A DNA stretch of 64,000 bases from [Actinomadura] parvosata subsp. kistnae. GTDB lineage: Bacteria > Actinomycetota > Actinomycetes > Streptosporangiales > Streptosporangiaceae. The notes under the pieces were generated by a model that was not told where the DNA came from, searched no databases, and saw nothing but the letters and a program-made list of their open reading frames with translations. Every line of letters begins with the position of its first letter. Within the stretch, counting starts at the first letter, position 1. The stretch covers positions 744,001-808,000 of the forward strand of contig NZ_OOHJ01000018.1 in NCBI RefSeq assembly GCF_900323885.1, read 5' to 3'. The position numbers and the translations under genes are program-made. Positions 13,201 to 26,908 of this stretch are shown one piece after another.

Positions 13201-14742
13201 CCGCGACCCGACCCCGCGGCTCACCCCGCGCGCCGCCAGCACCCCGGCCAACCGGCCCGCACGCCCCCACAAGTCCCCATACGACAGCGAACCCCCACGC
13301 CAGCTCACCGCCACCGCACCCGGCGCCCGGCCCACCCGACCCTCGACCAGCTCCACGACCGACGCCGGTCCGGCAGCCCGGCTCTCCGCACCGTCGTCCG
13401 GGGCGATCATCGCTTCCACCCGGCCCACCGGAGTGCGGGGATCCGTCACCAAGTGCTCCAGGACCCGGACGAGCTCATCGAGGGCGCCGCGCGCGACGGA
13501 GTCGTCGATCGCGGCGGGCCGGTACTGCACCTGGAACTCCAGGGATGCGCCGGGCAGGACGGTCAGCGTCAGCGGGTACGGCGTGGCCTGATCGACGTCG
13601 AGCAAGCTGAACGCCGGCGAGCCGGCCGGAGCCTGCCCCTCCTTCATGCCGGCGTAGTTCTCGAACACGACCAGCGTGTCGATGGTGACTCCGGTCAGCC
13701 GCTGGATCTCCGCGAGACCGAGGTGATGGTGGGGTGACAGCGCCTGCTGCCGTTCCTGCAGCTCGGTCAGGAGCTCCAGGAACGGGAGCTCCCCGCGCAG
13801 CCGCACCCGCACCGGCACGGTGGTGACGAACATTCCCACCATCCGCTCCACACCTGGCAACTCCGGCGGGCGCCCCGACACCGCCGTCCCGAACACCACG
13901 TCCGTCCGCCCGGACAGCCGCGCCAGCACCAGCGCCCACGCGCCCTGGACCAGGGTGTTCAACGTCAGCCCGCCCGCGCGGGAGAGCTCGGTCAGCGCCG
14001 CGGTCCGCTCGGCCGTGAGTCGCACCTCCGCCTGGGCCGGCGGCTCCATCCGCGGCCATTCGTCCAGGCCGCCCACGGCGGAGCCGGAGGAGTCGAGCCC
14101 GGCCAGCTCGGCCCGCCACGCCGCCCGGGCCGCCTCCTTGTCCTGCCGGCCCAGCCAGGCCAGGTACTCGCGGAACGACACGGCCGGGGCCAAGGCCGCG
14201 GCATCGCCGCCGGCCTCGTAGACGGCCCGCAGCTCCGCCTGCAGGACGCCCTTCGACCAGCCGTCCATCAGCAGGTGGTGGCCGGTCGTCACCAGGATGT
14301 GGCGATCCTCAGCGAGCTTGATCAGCAGGAGACGCAGCAGCGGCGGCACCTCCAGGTCGAAGCCCGCGCTCCGCTCCTTCTCCGCGAGCGCCGCGACCTC
14401 GGCCCGCGCGGCCTCCTCCGGCAGCCCGGACAGGTCCCGCTCGCTCCATGGCAGCTCGGCGTCCCGCAGGATGAGCTGCGCGGGAGTGCCCGACTTGCCG
14501 CGGTGGAAGCAGGCCCGGAGTGCCGCGTGCCGGGACAGCAAGGCCTGCCAGGAGACACGCAGCAGGGCCGCGTCGAGAGCTCCGTCGATAAGCTGGGACT
14601 GCTGGATGACGTAGACGTCGGGGGCGGCGCCCGGCACGGCGCGCGAGGTCCGCGCGCTGTCGAAGAGCATGCCCTCCTGCATCGGTGTCAGCGGCCAGAC
14701 CTCGGCCAGGGCCGGCCCGGCGGAATGTGATGACGCGGCCAT
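10284..14742 (-). CDS. NRPS, single module C-A-T-E (module 3 position), two frameshifts
   Basis: Nonribosomal peptide synthetase with one module: C about 14700-13400 (GHHLLMDGWS), A about 13330-11960, T about 11890-11700 (LGGDSITSMQ), E about 11650-10380 (HHLVVDGVSW, RTVGWFTSVHPVRL, FNYLGHF). The A pocket residues I read are DAHQAGTLY. I do not recognise this code; it shares only G301, T322 and L330 with the Dpg code I recall. Start ATG 14742 is preceded by AGGGGGA. The longer frame to 14856 covers the promoter and is rejected. The frame is broken twice by single missing bases: near 13211 (CCCGACCCC versus CCCGATCCC in the sister copy) and in a C run at 12441-12445 (five versus six). Both lie in a segment nearly identical to 7230-8896, so they may be assembly errors. 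If real, the gene is dead after the C domain. It sits between the two-module and three-module NRPS genes. Confidence 0.87.
11700..13366. repeat. Long direct repeat, copy 2 (A-T segment of module 3)
   Basis: Partner of 7230-8896 at an offset of about 4470 bp, same orientation. The divergent core lies at about 12491-12810. This copy lacks one C at 12441-12445 and one T near 13211 relative to copy 1, giving two frameshifts. Confidence 0.88.
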
Positions 14743-14786
14743 CGACGTCCCCCTAGTCAGTACAGTCGCGCGCTGCGAACACCGCG

Positions 14787-14816
14787 AAATTAGGTATTTC
14801 TCCACAAAACCGTCAA
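14787..14816 (-). promoter_or_regulatory. Putative sigma70-like promoter of the middle NRPS gene
   Basis: On the minus strand TTGACG (14816-14811), an 18-bp spacer and TAATTT (14792-14787) form a -35/-10 pair in an unusually AT-rich patch, 45 bp upstream of ATG 14742. Confidence 0.55.
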
Positions 14817-14850
14817 GAATTGTCCAGTTACCGACCGTCACCGAGCAGGC

Positions 14851-14879
14851 GTCCAACTGCGGATTCCGCGCGGTTGGGC
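14851..14879. promoter_or_regulatory. StrR-type activator box (one mismatch)
   Basis: GTCCAA-N17-TTGGGC, one base off the GTCCAR-N17-TTGGAC consensus I recall for the balhimycin activator Bbr. It lies 35 bp upstream of the -35 element of the middle NRPS gene. The flanking bases extend the inverted repeat (GGCGTCC 14848-14854, GGACGCC 14880-14886), so a hairpin after the preceding NRPS stop codon is also possible. Confidence 0.55.
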
Positions 14880-14892
14880 GGACGCCCCGGGA

Positions 14893-19931
<5,039 letters not shown>

Positions 19932-19935
<4 letters not shown>

Positions 19936-21815
19936 CGTGTCTCCTCGAACGCCACCGCCTGGTGGTTCGCCGACCCGTTCCCGTTCAGCTGGGTGTGGTA
20001 GAGGGCCGCGTAGAGGCCGCCGGCCCGCAGCAGCTCCTCGTGCGTGCCCCGCTCGCGGACCCCGCCGTCGTCGATGACGAGGATCTGGTCGGCCTCGCGG
20101 ACGGTGGACAGCCGATGCGCGATCACCAGCGCCGTACGGCTCTGCAGCGCGGCCACCAGGGCCCGCTGGACCGCCGCCTCGGACTCCGAGTCCAGATGCG
20201 CGGTGGCCTCGTCGAGGACGACCACCGACGGTGACTTGAGCAGCAGCCGGGCGATGGCCAGCCGCTGCTTCTCCCCGCCCGACATGCGGTATCCGCGGTC
20301 GCCGACCACGGTGTCCAGCCCGCGCGGCAGAGATCTGATCACGTCCCAGATCTGCGCGCGCTCGCAGGCCTCGACCAGCTCCTGCTCGGTGGCGTCCGGC
20401 CGGGCGTAGCGGAGGTTCTCCCGGATGGTGTCGTGGAACAGGTAGGAGTCCTGCGAGACCACGCCGACCGTGCGGCGCAGCGATTCGAAGGTCAGGTCAC
20501 GGACGTCGTGGCCGCCGAGGCGCACGGCACCCGACGTCGGGTCGTACAACCGGGACACCAGGTGCGTCAGCGTGGTCTTCCCCGCGCCGGACGGACCGAC
20601 CAGGGCGGTGACCGTGCCGGCCGGAACCCGGAAGCCGACCCCGCGCAGCACCTCGGGGCTGTCGTCCGCGCGCTCGGCGACGGCATGCGCGTTCGCTTCG
20701 AGCGACTCCAGGGAGACCTCGTCGGCCCGGGGGTAGCGGAACCGCACGTCCTCGAACTCGATGTCCGGCGCCGGGCCGGAGGGCGGCAGCGCGATCGCGC
20801 CGGGGCGTTCGGTGATCAGCGGCTTCAGGTCGAGCAGCTCGAACACCCGGTCGAAGCTGACCAGCACGTTCAGCGCGCCCGCCTGCATGCCGGAGAGCTG
20901 GGTGATCGGGCCGAAGAGCCGCCCCAGCAGGATGGCGAGCGCCACCAGGGTGCCGAGCTGGAAGGCGCCGTCCAGCACCAGCCCGCCGCCGACGCCGTAG
21001 ACCACCGCGGTGGCGAGCGAGGCCAGCAGCGCCATGATGATGAACGCGAGCCGGCCGTACACCGTGACGGTCACCCCGATCCGGCGGATCCGCTCGGACC
21101 GATCCGCGTAGTCGGCCGACTCCTCGGCGGGCCGGCCGAAGAGCTTGGTGAGCATCGCGCCCTGCACGTTGAACCGCTCGTGGATGAGCCCGGCCAGGCC
21201 GCTCTGCAGCTCCATCTGCCGCCGCTGGTGGCGTTGCAGCCGCCGGCCCACGTAGGCCCACGGCACCATGAAGATCGGAATGAGCAGCAGGGTGACGACC
21301 GCGACCAGCCATGACAGGTAGAACAGCTCGGCCGCCACGAGAACGACCGTGACCGCCGCGGTCGCCGACATGAGCACCTGGGTGAACGCGTGCTGGGCGA
21401 CCACGATGTCGGTGTGCATCCGGCTGGACAGGACCCCGGTCTGGGTGCGGGTGAAGAAGGCCAGCGGCAGCCGCTGCACGTGGTCGTGGGCCTGGACCCG
21501 CAGGTCATGGCTGACCCCCTGGCCGATCCGGCCGGAGATCCGGCTCAGCACGAGCTGCGCCAGCGCCTCGATCAGGGCGAGCCCCGCGACGGCGGCGGCC
21601 AGCCGGGCCACCGCCGCCAGGTCGTTCTTCAGGATCCCGTCGTCCACGATCGCCTTCAGCAACAGCGGCGTCGCGACGACGATGACCGCCTCCACCACGG
21701 CGATGACGCCGAAGGCAGCGATCGACCGGCCATAGGGCCGCAGGTAGGCAAGCGTCCGGCGCGCCGTCCCTGGGCGGATCCGGGCAGTCTCGGCATCGTC
21801 GCCGCCACGCACCAT
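19932..21815 (-). CDS. ABC exporter, fused TMD-NBD, in NRPS operon
   Basis: Probable peptide exporter, about 627 aa, a half-transporter working as a dimer in the membrane. The N-terminal two-thirds holds about six hydrophobic helices beginning YLRPYGRSIAAFG. The C-terminal ATPase has Walker A GPSGAGKTT, Q-loop VSQDSYLFHDT, signature MSGGEKQR and Walker B VVVLDEATAHLD, with a following IAHRLSTV His switch. The ATG at 21815 sits within AGGGGGGTGATGGTG; a GTG at 21812 has better spacing. The open frame continues upstream antisense to the kinase gene, but that part lacks transporter sequence. Its TGA overlaps the start of the module 1-2 NRPS (ATGA), so the two are translationally coupled. That supports export of the NRPS product. 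Glycopeptide clusters usually carry one such exporter. Confidence 0.9.
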
Positions 21816-21921
21816 CACCCCCCTGGTCCCGCCGTCATCATGACCTGTCCCATGTCTCCCCCATGGCCGGTTGTCCGTGGCGGCACCCATCGTCCACGGC
21901 GGCGCGTTCTGTCCACGAGTC

Positions 21922-21950
21922 GTCCAACCGCGCGAACGCCGCACTTGGAC
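21922..21950. promoter_or_regulatory. StrR-type activator box, perfect GTCCAA-N17-TTGGAC
   Basis: Perfect inverted repeat in the 252-bp divergent region 21816-22067, 107 bp upstream of the exporter start and 118 bp upstream of the kinase start. It matches exactly the consensus I recall for Bbr-type StrR regulators of glycopeptide clusters. No such regulator gene is in the window. I see no clear -35/-10 pair in the rest of the intergenic region. Confidence 0.65.
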
Positions 21951-22067
21951 ACCGCTGCCGCGCGGGCGGCGGAGGGGAAGTGCCTGGAGGACGGCGGTGT
22001 CGCCGTCCTCGTCCCGCGAGCCGATCTCCATGCCGGACGGGGGCGCCGTCCGCCGCAGGTCCCTACG

Positions 22068-23249
22068 ATGGGGGAAATGCTGGCTTCCCTGCGGTTCATC
22101 ACCTCCCCCCGGACGGTCCGGCTGCGCCTGACCCTCCTGTACGGGGTGCTGTTCGCCGCGTCGAGCGCGGTGCTCCTCACCATCACGTTCCTGCTGGTCT
22201 GGAACTCCCGGCGCAACGCCGCGTCGCTGCGCTACGGCACCCTGGAGCCCGGCCGGCAGGGGCCCATCCCTCCGCTCAGCGTCGCCGAGCAGGCCCGCGA
22301 GTACGTCCAGCGGCAGAACGAGGCCCTCATCCAGGACCTGCTGATCCAGTCGATGATCGCGTTCGCCATCATGACGATCATCTCGTTCGCGATCGGCTGG
22401 CTGATCTCCGGGCGGGTCCTGCGGCCGCTGCGCACGATGAACGACACGATCAGGCGGATCTCCGCACGCAACATCCACGAACGGCTCGCCCTGCAAGGCC
22501 CCCGCGACGAGCTGAGGAATCTGGCCGACACCGTCGACGGGCTGCTCGGCAGGCTGCACGCCGCGCTGGACGCGCACAAGCATTTCGTCGCCAACGCGGC
22601 GCACGAGCTGCGCACGCCGCTCACCGTGGAGCACGCGCTGCTGGAAGAGGCCCTGCTCGACGCCGGCGCCGACGCCGACTCCCTGCGCTCCACGATGGGC
22701 CGGCTGCTGTCCATCAGCGAGCAGCAGGGGCGCCTGCTGGAGTCGCTGCTCACCCTGGCCGAGAGCGAGGGCGGGCTGGCCCACCGGCAGCCCGTCGATC
22801 TGGCGGCGGTCGCCGACCGGGTGGTACGCGCGACCGCCGCCGGCGACCTGCGGCTCCTGCCCGCTCTCTCGCCCGCCCTGGCTTCGGGGGACCCGGCGTT
22901 GATCGAACGCCTCGTGGCCAACCTCGTCGACAACGCGGTGCGGTACAACGTGCCCGGCGGCCGGGTCGAGGTCACCACCGGCGTCACCGACGGCTGGGCC
23001 GTCGTCTCGGTGCTGAACACCGGGCCGGTGATCCCGCCCGACCAGGTGGAGCGCCTGCTCGAGCCCTTCCAGCGGCTGGATCGCACCGTGCGCGGCAACG
23101 GCCACCACGGGCTGGGCCTGTCCATCGTGCGCGCCATCGCCGCCGCCCACGACGCCCTCCTCTCCGCGCTGGCCCGGCCCGATGGCGGTTTGTCGGTGCG
23201 GGTCTCCTTCCCGCTCGCGACCGGCCTGGCCGCGCGGAACGGAGCGTGA
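22068..23249 (+). CDS. Sensor histidine kinase
   Basis: Membrane histidine kinase, 393 aa. Two membrane helices (about 22-45 and 92-114) flank a short extracellular loop of about 45 residues. A HAMP segment follows, then the HisKA box AAHELRTPLTVEHALLEE with His179, the N box NLVDNAVRYN and the G box GLGLSIV. Start ATG 22068 has AGG 9 bp upstream; the open frame extends back to 21390 without kinase sequence. The short sensor loop fits intramembrane-sensing kinases paired with antimicrobial peptide exporters. It converges on the MacB-type operon with a 12-bp gap. Its likely partner is the response regulator at 26909-27562, on the far side of that operon. Confidence 0.9.
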   Translation: MGEMLASLRFITSPRTVRLRLTLLYGVLFAASSAVLLTITFLLVWNSRRNAASLRYGTLEPGRQGPIPPLSVAEQAREYVQRQNEALIQDLLIQSMIAFAIMTIISFAIGWLISGRVLRPLRTMNDTIRRISARNIHERLALQGPRDELRNLADTVDGLLGRLHAALDAHKHFVANAAHELRTPLTVEHALLEEALLDAGADADSLRSTMGRLLSISEQQGRLLESLLTLAESEGGLAHRQPVDLAAVADRVVRATAAGDLRLLPALSPALASGDPALIERLVANLVDNAVRYNVPGGRVEVTTGVTDGWAVVSVLNTGPVIPPDQVERLLEPFQRLDRTVRGNGHHGLGLSIVRAIAAAHDALLSALARPDGGLSVRVSFPLATGLAARNGA

Positions 23250-23261
23250 AGGAGCCGCCGG

Positions 23262-24512
23262 TCACACCGTGCGGAGGGCGGCGGTCGGCGACATCCGGGC
23301 CGCGCGGAGGGCCGGCAGCAGCCCGGAGACCGCGCCGATCAGCAGCGCGGCGGCGATGCCTCCCGTCCACGCCTGCACGGGGATGACGACGGCCCAGCCA
23401 CGGCCGGCCGCGTAGACCACCGTGGCCAGAACCCCGGCGGCCACGCCCGCGACGCCGCCGAGCGCCGCGAGCAGAATCGCCTCGCCGAGGAACTGCATGC
23501 GGATCTGCCCCTTCGTGGCGCCGAGTGCGCGGCGCAGACCGATCTCCGAGCGGCGTTCGAGCACCGAGATGATCATGATGTTGGCGACGCCGACGGCGCC
23601 CACCACCAGTGCCACGGCTCCGAGGCCGAGGAAGAGGCTGTTGAACGCCCCTTCGGCCGCGGCCCGGGCGGTCAGCGCGTCGGACGGCTGGCTGACGTTC
23701 ACCTCGTTGGCGGCCTGGGGATTGGCGGTCCGTGCCAGCACGGCCTGGACCTCCTCGACGTGATCGGTATCCGCGCGCACATAGAGCGTGGTGGGCGGGC
23801 CGTCCGCCGGCTCACCCCGGAAGACGCTCACGTGCCCCAGGTACTTGCGGGCCGCCTCGTAGCCGATCAGCACGCTCACGTCGATCTCCGGGGCGAGCGT
23901 GGCCGGCTTCAGGATGCCCGCGATGTGGAACCACTGGCCACCGGCCCAGATCCGCAGGCCGGGATGGACGCGGTCGATCCCCAGCCGCTGCGCCGCCACC
24001 GATCCCAGCACCGCGACGGGGCCCGTGGCGGTGCCCGCGTTCAGCCAGCTCCCCCGATCCACTCCGATGGTCAGGACCGAGGGCAGGTTGAGACTGGCCG
24101 CCCGGATCTGCAGGGCCCCCGTACTGGCCGGGGGGACCATGGGGCTCCGGTACACCTTCGCGTCCTTGATCAACCCCGCGTGCCCGACGTGCTGGACGTG
24201 GGGCACGTGCGACACCCGCGCGGGCGCCTCGATCGGAAGGTCCGCGGTCTGGCCGCCGAAGCTCCGCCCGGCCTCGACCTTGAGCAGGTTGGTCCCGAGC
24301 CTGTCGATCTCCGCGAGGAGGCCCGCCTGTGAGGACGAGGACAGGCCCAGAACCGCGACGATCGCGGCCGTGCCGATGGCGATTCCCAGCGCCGACAGGG
24401 CGGCACGCAGCGGCCGCGTGCGCAGCCCCACGTTGGCGACCCTCGCGCTGTCCCGGAAGGACAGCCGGGCCCTGCGGCCGACGCCGGGGCGTTCATGCGT
24501 TGCCGTACTCAT
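23262..24512 (-). CDS. MacB/FtsX-type ABC transporter permease
   Basis: Permease, 416 aa. An N-terminal helix (ALSALGIAIGTAAIVAVLGL) is followed by a MacB periplasmic-core-like extracytoplasmic domain. Three C-terminal helices contain the FtsX signature (NIMIISVLERRSEIGLRRALGATKGQIRMQFL). Start ATG 24512 overlaps the ATPase stop (ATGA) and is preceded by GGGGG. It is the last gene of a coupled operon (lipoprotein, adaptor, ATPase, permease). It probably exports or resists antimicrobial peptides or acts in cell-envelope stress. Substrate unknown. Confidence 0.9.
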   Translation of the reverse strand: MSTATHERPGVGRRARLSFRDSARVANVGLRTRPLRAALSALGIAIGTAAIVAVLGLSSSSQAGLLAEIDRLGTNLLKVEAGRSFGGQTADLPIEAPARVSHVPHVQHVGHAGLIKDAKVYRSPMVPPASTGALQIRAASLNLPSVLTIGVDRGSWLNAGTATGPVAVLGSVAAQRLGIDRVHPGLRIWAGGQWFHIAGILKPATLAPEIDVSVLIGYEAARKYLGHVSVFRGEPADGPPTTLYVRADTDHVEEVQAVLARTANPQAANEVNVSQPSDALTARAAAEGAFNSLFLGLGAVALVVGAVGVANIMIISVLERRSEIGLRRALGATKGQIRMQFLGEAILLAALGGVAGVAAGVLATVVYAAGRGWAVVIPVQAWTGGIAAALLIGAVSGLLPALRAARMSPTAALRTV

Positions 24513-25246
24513 GTGACCCCCGCCGAGTCGTAGATCACCTGGCCGTCGAGCATCCGGATCTGGCGCGGCAGGGCGGCGGCGAGCTCCATGTCGTGCGTGA
24601 CCACGATGATCGTCGCCCCTTCCGCATGCAGCTCGTGCAGGAGCTCCACGATCGACGTGCCGGTGACGCTGTCGAGGTTGCCGGTCGGCTCGTCGGCGAG
24701 GACGATCGCCGGCCGGCCGATCAAGGCGCGGGCGATGGCCACCCGCTGCCGCTCGCCGCCGGAGAGCTTGGGCGGCCGGAACCCGGCCCGGTGCGCCAGG
24801 CCGACCCGCTTGAGCGCCTCCTCGGCCCGCGCACGGCGCTCGGCCAGGCCGGCTCCGGTGTACAACAACCCGTCGGCGACGTTCTCCGCCACGGTGGCGT
24901 ACTCGGCGAGGAAGAACTGCTGGAAGACGAAGCCGATGCGATGCGCCCGCAGCAGGGACAGCTCCGTGTCGGACAGCCCGGCCACATCGACGCCGTCGAT
25001 CCGCACGGTGCCGCCGCTGGGCCGCTCCAGCGTCCCCATCACATGCAGCAGCGTGGACTTGCCCGAGCCGGACGGGCCGACGATCGCGGTCAGCTCGCCG
25101 CGGCGCACGGTGAAACTCACCCCCCGCAGTGCGGGCACCGGCGGCTGCTCGCCGTAGACCTTGGTGACCTCCTCGAGCGCCAGGACCTCGTCCCGGTGCG
25201 CGGCCGAGGAGGAGTTTCGCGCGGCGGGATCCGCGGAACGCCTCAT
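24509..25246 (-). CDS. MacB/LolD-type ABC transporter ATP-binding protein
   Basis: Cytoplasmic ATPase, 245 aa. Walker A GPSGSGKSTLLHVMG, Q-loop FVFQQFFL, signature LSGGERQRVAIARAL, Walker B AIVLADEPTGNLDS and H-loop VVTHDMELA are all intact. Start ATG 25246 overlaps the adaptor stop (ATGA), and its own stop overlaps the permease start. It powers the MacB-like permease downstream. Confidence 0.92.
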   Translation of the reverse strand: MRRSADPAARNSSSAAHRDEVLALEEVTKVYGEQPPVPALRGVSFTVRRGELTAIVGPSGSGKSTLLHVMGTLERPSGGTVRIDGVDVAGLSDTELSLLRAHRIGFVFQQFFLAEYATVAENVADGLLYTGAGLAERRARAEEALKRVGLAHRAGFRPPKLSGGERQRVAIARALIGRPAIVLADEPTGNLDSVTGTSIVELLHELHAEGATIIVVTHDMELAAALPRQIRMLDGQVIYDSAGVT

Positions 25247-26298
25247 ATCGACGGCACCACCACTCTGTCGCCCGCGGCGAGTGCGCCCTTGACCTGGACA
25301 CGCCCGCTGACGTTGTCGAACAGGCCGAGCTCCACCGGGACGATCTCCCGCCGCCCGTCGGCACGCACCCGCTCCACCGCGAACCCGCCGGCGGCCCTGC
25401 CGATCACCGAGGTCACCGGCACGATCAGCGCGTCCTTCACCTCGCCGACCGTGATCTCCACCCGGACCGGGGCGTTGTCCAGCTTCCGCACGTCCTGCGG
25501 CCGGTCCAGGCCGATGAGGACCGGGATCGTGGTGTCGGTGGTGCCGGACCCCGCCCCCTCCCCCCGCCTGGCGACGGCGCCGACCCAGATGACCTTGCCC
25601 GAAGTCGTCGTGTTGTCCGGCAGCGTGATCTGCACACGATCCCCCACCTCGACCAGGCTCTGCTGGGCGGCGTTGAGATCGACGCTCACCTGGCGCTCCG
25701 CCAGCGAGGCCTGCACGACCTCGGCGCCGGCGCGGGCGATGGTGCCGAGCCGGCCGGCCACCCCGATCACCCGGATGGAGACGGGCATGAAGATCGCATC
25801 CCCCAGGGGCAGCTCGCCGGTCACCTTCATCCCGCGCTGCTTCTGCAGCTTCCGCAGCGCCCGCGCCGTCTTCGAGGTGAACCGGTCGCCGCTCACCTTC
25901 AGGTTCTGGTTGAGCTGCCGGACGTCCTTGCCCTTCGCGCCGGCCGACAGGTCGCGGTAGGCCGGCGTGTCCCCGCACAGCAACAGCACCGGGCGATCGT
26001 CGACACGGTAGAACGTCTCCCCGCAGCCGACCTTGTCACCTTCCTGCGGCAGCTGGGTGTAGATCCCGCGAGCCTGGTTGACCGCCGAGTACGGCGAGCC
26101 GTCGGGCCGCCTGCGGTACCCGAGCGTCCCGTCGTCGGTGATCTGGGAGTCAAGCTGCCCCTTCGTCACCGTCGCCGTCTCCGGTGGGAGGGCCCGCGCG
26201 CTCGACGTGGTGCCATCGGGAAGGGGCAGGAGGATCACCCCCGCGGTGACGACGGCCGCGGCGGCCACCGCGAGACCTGCGACACGGGATCTCCGCAT
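25243..26298 (-). CDS. Membrane fusion (HlyD/MacA-like) protein with peptidoglycan-binding domain
   Basis: Exporter adaptor, 351 aa. An N-terminal membrane anchor (residues about 6-26) is followed by an extracytoplasmic region. A peptidoglycan-binding-like segment lies near residues 125-170 (VRQLNQNL to LRKLQKQRGMKVTG). A C-terminal HlyD/RND-adaptor part follows (GDRVQITLPDNTTTSGKV, ALIVPVTSVIG). Gram-positive MacA-like proteins of this build tether the ATPase/permease pair to the wall. Start ATG 26298 overlaps the lipoprotein stop as TGATG. Confidence 0.87.
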   Translation of the reverse strand: MRRSRVAGLAVAAAAVVTAGVILLPLPDGTTSSARALPPETATVTKGQLDSQITDDGTLGYRRRPDGSPYSAVNQARGIYTQLPQEGDKVGCGETFYRVDDRPVLLLCGDTPAYRDLSAGAKGKDVRQLNQNLKVSGDRFTSKTARALRKLQKQRGMKVTGELPLGDAIFMPVSIRVIGVAGRLGTIARAGAEVVQASLAERQVSVDLNAAQQSLVEVGDRVQITLPDNTTTSGKVIWVGAVARRGEGAGSGTTDTTIPVLIGLDRPQDVRKLDNAPVRVEITVGEVKDALIVPVTSVIGRAAGGFAVERVRADGRREIVPVELGLFDNVSGRVQVKGALAAGDRVVVPSI

Positions 26299-26795
26299 CA
26301 CTGACCGCCAATCAGCCCGCCGGGGTTGAGCTGGCGGCAGGCTTCCGCCGCGGCTCTGTACTCCGGTGAGTTCTGATCGACGTTCCCGCTCAGCAGGGCG
26401 CCGCCCTCGGGGTCGGGGAAATCCGGGACGCCGTTCTTCCGCATGCACTCGGCGTACTTGATCATCTTCTGCTGCTGCTCGGGCGACATCTGACCGCCGC
26501 CGCCCAGGAACCCGGCGGGCTGCAGGTCCTTGCACTTGTCCAGGGCCGCCTTCCACTGCGGCGAGTTCGGGTCCAGGACGGTGCCGCGCCTGAAGTTGGT
26601 GTTGAACTGACCGTCGACCGGGTCGGGGAAGTCCTTGAGGCCGTTGCTGCGCATGCACTCGGCGAACTTCACCGCCTTCGCCTGTCCGTCGGCGGCGCCG
26701 GTCCCCTTCCCGCCGGTTTCCTGTGGGTCCGCTCCGGCCGAGCAGCCTGCGATGATCAGGCCGAGCGCCGCCAGTGCCACGATTGCCGTCCGCAT
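26298..26795 (-). CDS. Lipoprotein with two CM-NG-DFPDP repeats
   Basis: Secreted lipoprotein, 165 aa: signal peptide with lipobox LIIAGC (Cys18). Two internal repeats follow, VKFAECMRSNGLKDFPDP and IKYAECMRKNGVPDFPDP, each followed by a further conserved Cys (DKCKDL, EACRQL). Start ATG 26795 has AGGAGAAAGG upstream. It is the first gene of the exporter operon. Function not known; proteins of this build sit next to similar MacAB-like operons in actinomycetes, possibly as sensors or substrate-binding partners. Confidence 0.85.
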   Translation of the reverse strand: MRTAIVALAALGLIIAGCSAGADPQETGGKGTGAADGQAKAVKFAECMRSNGLKDFPDPVDGQFNTNFRRGTVLDPNSPQWKAALDKCKDLQPAGFLGGGGQMSPEQQQKMIKYAECMRKNGVPDFPDPEGGALLSGNVDQNSPEYRAAAEACRQLNPGGLIGGQ

Positions 26796-26865
26796 GGTGC
26801 CTTTCTCCTGTCTTGTGGGCTTCTCGGCACCTGTCTACGGGAGGGCCGGTGACAGGGGCGTCAGG

Positions 26866-26887
26866 CGTGTTGTGACCGTGGTGTGAC
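26866..26887 (-). promoter_or_regulatory. 11-bp direct repeat, putative response-regulator site before the lipoprotein operon
   Basis: Minus strand reads GTCACACCACG then GTCACAACACG with exact 11-bp periodicity, 71-92 bp upstream of ATG 26795. A -10-like TAGACA lies at 26837-26832. OmpR-family regulators bind tandem repeats with this period. The same repeat recurs at 27588-27609. Confidence 0.5.
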
Positions 26888-26908
26888 GCACCGGCCGGTC
26901 GGCGACGA

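Noticed and set aside
13451..14742. Calling the middle NRPS a stand-alone C-domain gene ending at the frameshift
   Set aside because: The A-T-E sequence continues immediately in adjacent frames, and the sister copy shows the missing bases.
14848..14886. Hairpin after the module 1-2 NRPS stop read as an ordinary terminator
   Set aside because: Its arms coincide with GTCCAA-N17-TTGGGC upstream of a promoter, which is better explained as an activator site, though a dual role is possible.
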